DNA of 34,361 nt from Symbiodinium natans. Lineage: Eukaryota > Sar > Dinophyceae > Suessiales > Symbiodiniaceae. Of this stretch, positions 30,724 through 34,361 are shown piece by piece. Where the stretch lies: the NCBI GenBank assembly GCA_905221605.1, contig CAJNDS010001109.1, positions 1-34,361 of the forward strand, read 5' to 3'. Under the pieces are notes generated by a model, which saw only the letters and a list, made by a program, of their open reading frames with translations, ran no database searches and had not been told where the DNA came from. The translations under genes were made by a program, and so were the position numbers. Within the stretch, counting starts at the first letter, position 1; each line of letters opens with the position of its first letter.

Positions 30724-33670
30724 GCGTGCATGTTCGTTCATCCCTTTCAGTCGTGTTTCAGATTCCACATTGTGTCCGGGTGGCTTAAAGCGAACGTGAG
30801 GGGTTAAGAAAGAGACCTGGACGACCGGTACTTGAATCCTCGCGTGCCAAGTTCTCTGACCGCAGGTTTGCAGAGGCGAAGCTTGGTGGGACAACAACAA
30901 CATGTACTTCATCCTCTTTTCTAGCCAGACTTTGAGTCTTTTTGCTGCATTGGAGAGCTGCTGCGAGTTTACTTGAGTCCTCAAGGAGTTCCTGCTCTTG
31001 AATCGGCGCTTTGTCGGGATTGGCTTTGTGCTTCATGAAACCGACAATAAAAGCAGGCTTCATTAGGATTGCGCTGTCTTGCGCAAGCTCTGGTCTTGAG
31101 CATGCCACACCACTGATCTGCTGTGTCGTTTCCTAGATTGCTGGCTGATTCTGGCTTCATGTCTGGCTGTAGGTGAGTGCAAGATGAGATGCCGCGAGAC
31201 AGATGGCTGCAAGGGCATTGAGTATGGCCCCTTTGGGCGGTGCGAGGCAGCAGCGGAGTTAAAAAAAACAGGGTATCATGTGAAGTAAAGCTACGAGATG
31301 TCCATGCCGGCTTTGCGGGTTTGGTACAAGGCACAAATCGATGTATGCGTGCTTTGCTCGTATGCCGCGCCTTCCAACAAAACGCTGTGACTGCAACTTG
31401 ATGAGGTCAACGTTAGATGCAATTTGTGTTACGAGTCTTAGGCACTCGCTGGGGCCTCGGGGTACCTGCATTTGCAAGTGAGCCCCAATAGTTCATCAAA
31501 GTCGTCGAACATCTTGCCCTCACAAGGCTTGCTTTGTGAATCTGCGCTCGTTTTTGCAAGCGCTGCTGGAGCAGGTTTGGACACGAAGTGCTGGCATCCA
31601 GTCGACCAGAACTCTGGCAGGGTACACGTGCCTCCGATACGAGCCTTGGCATCTACATTCCCCTACTAGGCCCCAGGGCCTAGTAGGGCCTAGGGGTATT
31701 GTACGACTGGAATCACAGCGTTTTTGCATGCATAGTCCGCGATTTTTCGTACTTCCTGTTTCACGATGTTCTGGAATCCGAGAACGGATGGCCCCAAGAA
31801 CTTCGTGTTCTGTTTGGTTTGCGTCGCGTGCATTTGCAGCGTGTGACTGCTTTGGTGATAGCAAGTGCCATGGCGCTTGCAAAATTTGCATGCTTCCTGC
31901 AAGCTAGCTCGTGTCTTTTACTACTCTGCCCCGCTGTTTTCGGAGAGAAGGTTGGAGTTAGACTTCTGGCTTTTCGAAAGTCAAGTGACCATGGGGATCC
32001 CACACACTCCAGGTCCCGTACGAGTTCCAGCAGATGGGAACGGGCAAAGATGCAGCTTGTCGTGGGTGCTTTGTCCATGTTATGACAACTTGCATCTGCC
32101 GATGGTGGCAGAGGATACCGGGCGGGGAATGAAGCCCCGTTTGTGGTGCTGAGCCAGGCTGAGATGGTGTGCTTGTCTTCAACTCCAGCTCAGGTTGACA
32201 GCCCGCGACAGTTCAGAACACGATTACAGACTCTATGTGAACGAGACGTTCAGCAGCTTGCTTAGCTGCTTTGCAAGGGACTTGCAAAGTTGTTGCAGCA
32301 TTATTCCACGGTTTGGGTCACGAAGTCTTCACGAGGCGGTTGCCAACGACGCTGCCGCATTGCTTCGGATGTCTGCCAGGGCATCGACTTTGCCCTGGAT
32401 GGCAGGTGCGAGGTATGGACTCACAGTGCAGGCAGCGGCAACCAAATCACCAGAGAAAGCATAGATTGTCTCCGTCTGGCCATGTCACCGTTGTTCTCCC
32501 TCGCCTCTTTTGATTTGGCCTCGAAATGTTTGAACTCGGCTTGGTAACGTTTCTGAATCCCGCCACTACATGGGGAAAGCATTTTGGCCATGGGCCCGAA
32601 CCCCCTAAATTTTGGTCGAGGGTTTGGAGAAGGCTGTTGTTTGGTAGGGTTTTAGCAAGGGTGAATAGACATGTTTCTGTAAGAGCTCATGAAAGGGCTT
32701 ATGCAACGATTGCAACGTTTATTTATGCACGGGTTTGTAGAGGGGTCTACAGAAGGGTTGATGGAATAAACGGCTTTATGAAGTTAACGATGTATGAATG
32801 GATGGACAGATGGATGGAGGGATGCAGGGATCAAGGGATGGAGGGATGGAGGGAGATGGATGGATGGGATGGACGGGTGGGCGGCTGGATTAATGAACGG
32901 ATGCATGCATGCATGGATGAAAAAGGATGGATGATGTGTGGATGATGTGTGGATGGATGGAAGGATGGGTGGGTGGGTTTGTGGACGAGCCAAGAATCAA
33001 AGCAAACCACCAAACTTTGTTACACCTCTGGCACAACACGGACAACGAACCATGCAATGATCGGTGGGTTTCTGAGAGCCTGCAGGCATCCGTGCGACGG
33101 TTCCGGTGATAGGGCATTCCTGCTACATCTTTGCCCCATCCGACTTCGAGAGCGTGGGTGGGGAGGATCAGGCATGCCGTGGACAGACATGGTACGCGAC
33201 TTCCCTGCAACACTCATGCACAGATCGGTGCGGTTTCGGTAGTGACATGCAGTGACTAGTGACGGTTTGATCAGCATGACGGAGCTCCAGGATAATTCGC
33301 CTTCGTACTACACCCATGTTCGAGACCAGAACCTCGACTCTTGCAAGAGCCTCTGCAGAGGCATGGGGACCAGGCCGGCTTGTAGAAACAGAGTTATGTG
33401 AGGTTATGTGTGTTTGCAGGTGCGGGAGAAATCGGGGGAAGGAGGTCCTCGGATCTAGGGTTTCGGGTTTTGGGTCTGGGGGGGGGGGTATGCTTTGTCA
33501 CTGCAAAGAGGACTCAGCCGCTTTCATACAGTCTTGTTTCCTCAAGTTTGTTCAGCATTGACAGGTGCAAAGGAATCGAGTTCGGTCCTTTTGGAAGATG
33601 CGAGTTATGGACGCGTACGTCAGGAATTCAATCCAGCATGGCTCTGGGTGGCTTTGCGTGTTATCGGCAT
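27477..33670 (+). CDS. Multi-exon thaumatin-like protein fused to three Apple/PAN-like domains (partial model)
   Basis: About 20 short exons, pieced together from motif matches and compatible phases: 27477-27542, 27820-27866, 28116-28265, 28319-28452, 28613-28762, 29139-29235, 29503-29633, 29748-29803, 29879-29938, 30054-30114, 30575-30723, 30866-30959, 31173-31246, 31575-31682, 32013-32067, 32202-32267, 32336-32478, about 33079-33191, 33275-33373 and 33565-33670. The first half is a thaumatin-like domain, the second three repeats of an Apple-like cysteine domain. Cysteine richness suggests a secreted or surface protein that binds glycan or protein; that is inference from the families. Junctions 29235/29503 and 32478/33079 are unresolved. 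The 5' start (signal peptide) and 3' end are not found, and more Apple repeats may lie beyond the window. Most other junctions restore conserved motifs exactly, so I trust the gene more than each single boundary. Confidence 0.75.
28261..28290 (+). repeat. Triplicated 10-bp unit carrying a 5' splice site
   Basis: CACGTGTAAG is present three times with no gap. Each copy holds GTAAG, the donor core, and the palindrome CACGTG. The first GTAAG (28266) gives the in-frame junction SATR/NTKF to the exon at 28319. Confidence 0.95.
30670..31682 (+). other. Apple/PAN-like domain 1 (four exons)
   Basis: Starts inside the last thaumatin exon: DPDFVELGGGVDQ. It continues VCRGEAWWDNNNMYFILF...LESC (30866-30959), ECKMRCRETDGCKGIEYGP then FGRCE (31173-31246), and VWTRSAGIQSTRTLAGYTC then LRYEP (31575 on). 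The C..C..C-KGIE-GRCE-W pattern with a closing TCLRY is a cysteine repeat I know from dinoflagellate surface-type proteins and resembles the PAN/Apple fold. Three of its four exon ends use GC donors. Confidence 0.8.
31661..31688. repeat. Perfect 13-bp inverted repeat with 2-nt loop
   Basis: CCCTACTAGGCCC, CA, GGGCCTAGTAGGG. A GT at 31683 in the right arm would serve as a phase-0 donor for the exon ending domain 1. Confidence 0.95.
32013..32478 (+). other. Apple/PAN-like domain 2 (three exons)
   Basis: VPYEFQQMGTGKDAACRG (32013-32067), then RDSSEHDYRLYVNETFSS and LLSC (32202-32267), then GCQRRCRIASDVCQGIDF with DGRCEVWTHSAG and DCLRL (32336-32478). Order and cysteines match domain 1. The GRCE-VWT junction is uninterrupted here, whereas domain 1 has an intron at that point. 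All three donors in this model are GC. Confidence 0.75.
32793..32968. repeat. Degenerate (GGAT)n microsatellite
   Basis: GGAT/GGATGGAG units with interruptions, lying in the intron or spacer between Apple domains 2 and 3. The Met/Asp/Gly or His/Pro/Ser-rich frames across it are artefacts. Confidence 0.9.
33079..33670 (+). other. Apple/PAN-like domain 3 (three exons)
   Basis: APSDFESVGGEDQACRG (ending at 33191), then ELQDNSPSYYTHVRDQNLDS and CKSLCRGMGT (33275-33373), then RCKGIEFGPFGRCELWTRTS and ALGGFACYRH (33565-33670). The left edge of the first exon is uncertain (33079 or 33113). A GT donor at 33671 would end the exon after CYRH in the same phase as domain 2. Confidence 0.75.
33457..33490. 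repeat. Telomere-like motif and G-run inside an intron
   Basis: CTAGGGTTTCGGGTTTTGGG is followed by a run of ten G at about 33479-33488, in the inferred intron 33374-33564. Confidence 0.7.
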
Positions 33671-34361
33671 GTGCCCCTATGATTTTCATTGAGAAAAGCA
33701 CCGTATGGACAGAAGAGCATGGGTGTTCGAGGAGGCAGCATAGACCCTACAACCCTGCACATCTCTGAAGTCTTCGTGTGGGGCCCGCACGGTGTATCAT
33801 TACTCGACTTATGTAGGGGCCTCGTAACACAGCAAGCCATCCGGTCTCCGGAAGCTGGCACGTTTTGATACAGGTTCGGCGGAATGCCAAAGAAGGAGCT
33901 GGGGTGTGCAGCATGCTCTTTTTTCTTGTTTTTTTCACGTTGGTTCGAAGGAGCGGTCGCTCGTGCTGTGTAGATCCTCGTTCCCAGCATCGTGCCAAAA
34001 TGGTTGTACAGCTCGAGCAGGATGCATCTGGCAGATTTGGGTCACGCTCGGGGCAGATCTCATCAAATGCGTTTCTTTCCCGCGGTTCCTGCATGTTGAG
34101 CATACAGCATACCTGTGCGCACCTCTAAGCCGGGCCATGCCGAATGTTCTGCCTGCTGGCGACTCAATTCTGGCGGCAGCAAAGCCTGCGGTTGAATTCG
34201 GCTCCGAGTGTAGCTGTGTCTAGGCTTGTCACGGCTCGGTCGCCGGCGCTCACTGCGTGTGTGGCGCTCTAGGCTGCTGGCTGGACATGTCCTGGAGACG
34301 TGTGTATACAGCGGCTCTATGTCTGGTAAATGGCGTGTGGAGCAATTCGGCGGCCCTTCAT
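33671..34361. other. No firm gene; possible 3' continuation of the thaumatin-Apple gene
   Basis: I looked for a fourth Apple repeat (a GG-DQACRG or GRCE-W motif) and did not find one. Open frames up to 118 codons are unrecognised. The stretch could be intron or 3' flank. Confidence 0.4.

Noticed and set aside
32526-33013. Met/Asp/Gly and His/Pro/Ser-rich frames
   Set aside because: Produced by the GGAT microsatellite between Apple domains 2 and 3.
33001-33085. Exon reading CYTSGTTRTTNHAM...RAC as the first half of Apple domain 3
   Set aside because: A better match (DNSPSYYTHV...SCKSLC at 33275-33373), joining in phase to RCKGIEF, fills that role.

Overview
The window reads as nuclear DNA of a dinoflagellate. 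Four signs agree. (1) There is a near-perfect relict of the dinoflagellate trans-spliced leader at 18323-18343, followed by a second truncated copy. (2) Genes are broken by many short introns, several with GC instead of GT at the 5' splice site. (3) There are many short internal TTTAGGG/CCCTAAA tracts. (4) The retroelement fragments and Cys-rich proteins are of types I associate with dinoflagellate genomes. No bacterial operon, rRNA or tRNA was seen. All assignments come from reading the sequence; no database search was run.

Layout. 1-790: about 114-bp G-rich tandem repeats, a CCTT microsatellite and A-rich DNA. 790-7078: no gene recognised. 7079-7306 (minus): two exons of a DnaJ J-domain. 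9784-11406 (minus): an intronless 540-codon membrane-anchored RING/IBR-like zinc protein with an 85-residue internal tandem repeat. 13203-14135: coding-like but broken plus-strand frames. 14518-15659 (minus): a decayed Copia-like polyprotein fragment. 16449-17255: telomere-like tract and a 650-bp (CTA)n/(CTACGA)n microsatellite. 18323-18355: spliced-leader relicts. 19249-20240: two minisatellites. 20918-21662: three more repeat blocks. 21763-24627 (plus): a frameshifted retroelement with a methyltransferase-like segment, reverse transcriptase (YVDD) and RNase H. 24799-25311: a perfect 135-bp direct repeat.

The main discovery is at 27477-33670 (plus). About 20 small exons can be pieced together by matching protein motifs and intron phase. 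They encode a thaumatin-like domain that runs directly into three Apple/PAN-like cysteine repeats. The thaumatin half uses GT donors throughout, while the Apple half uses mostly GC donors. The gene probably starts left of the first exon found and may continue past the last.

Recognised genes left of 15.7 kb are on the minus strand and those right of 21.7 kb are on the plus strand. The two blocks therefore diverge from a repeat-rich centre, which fits the one-directional gene blocks known in dinoflagellates. The genes do not form one obvious pathway.
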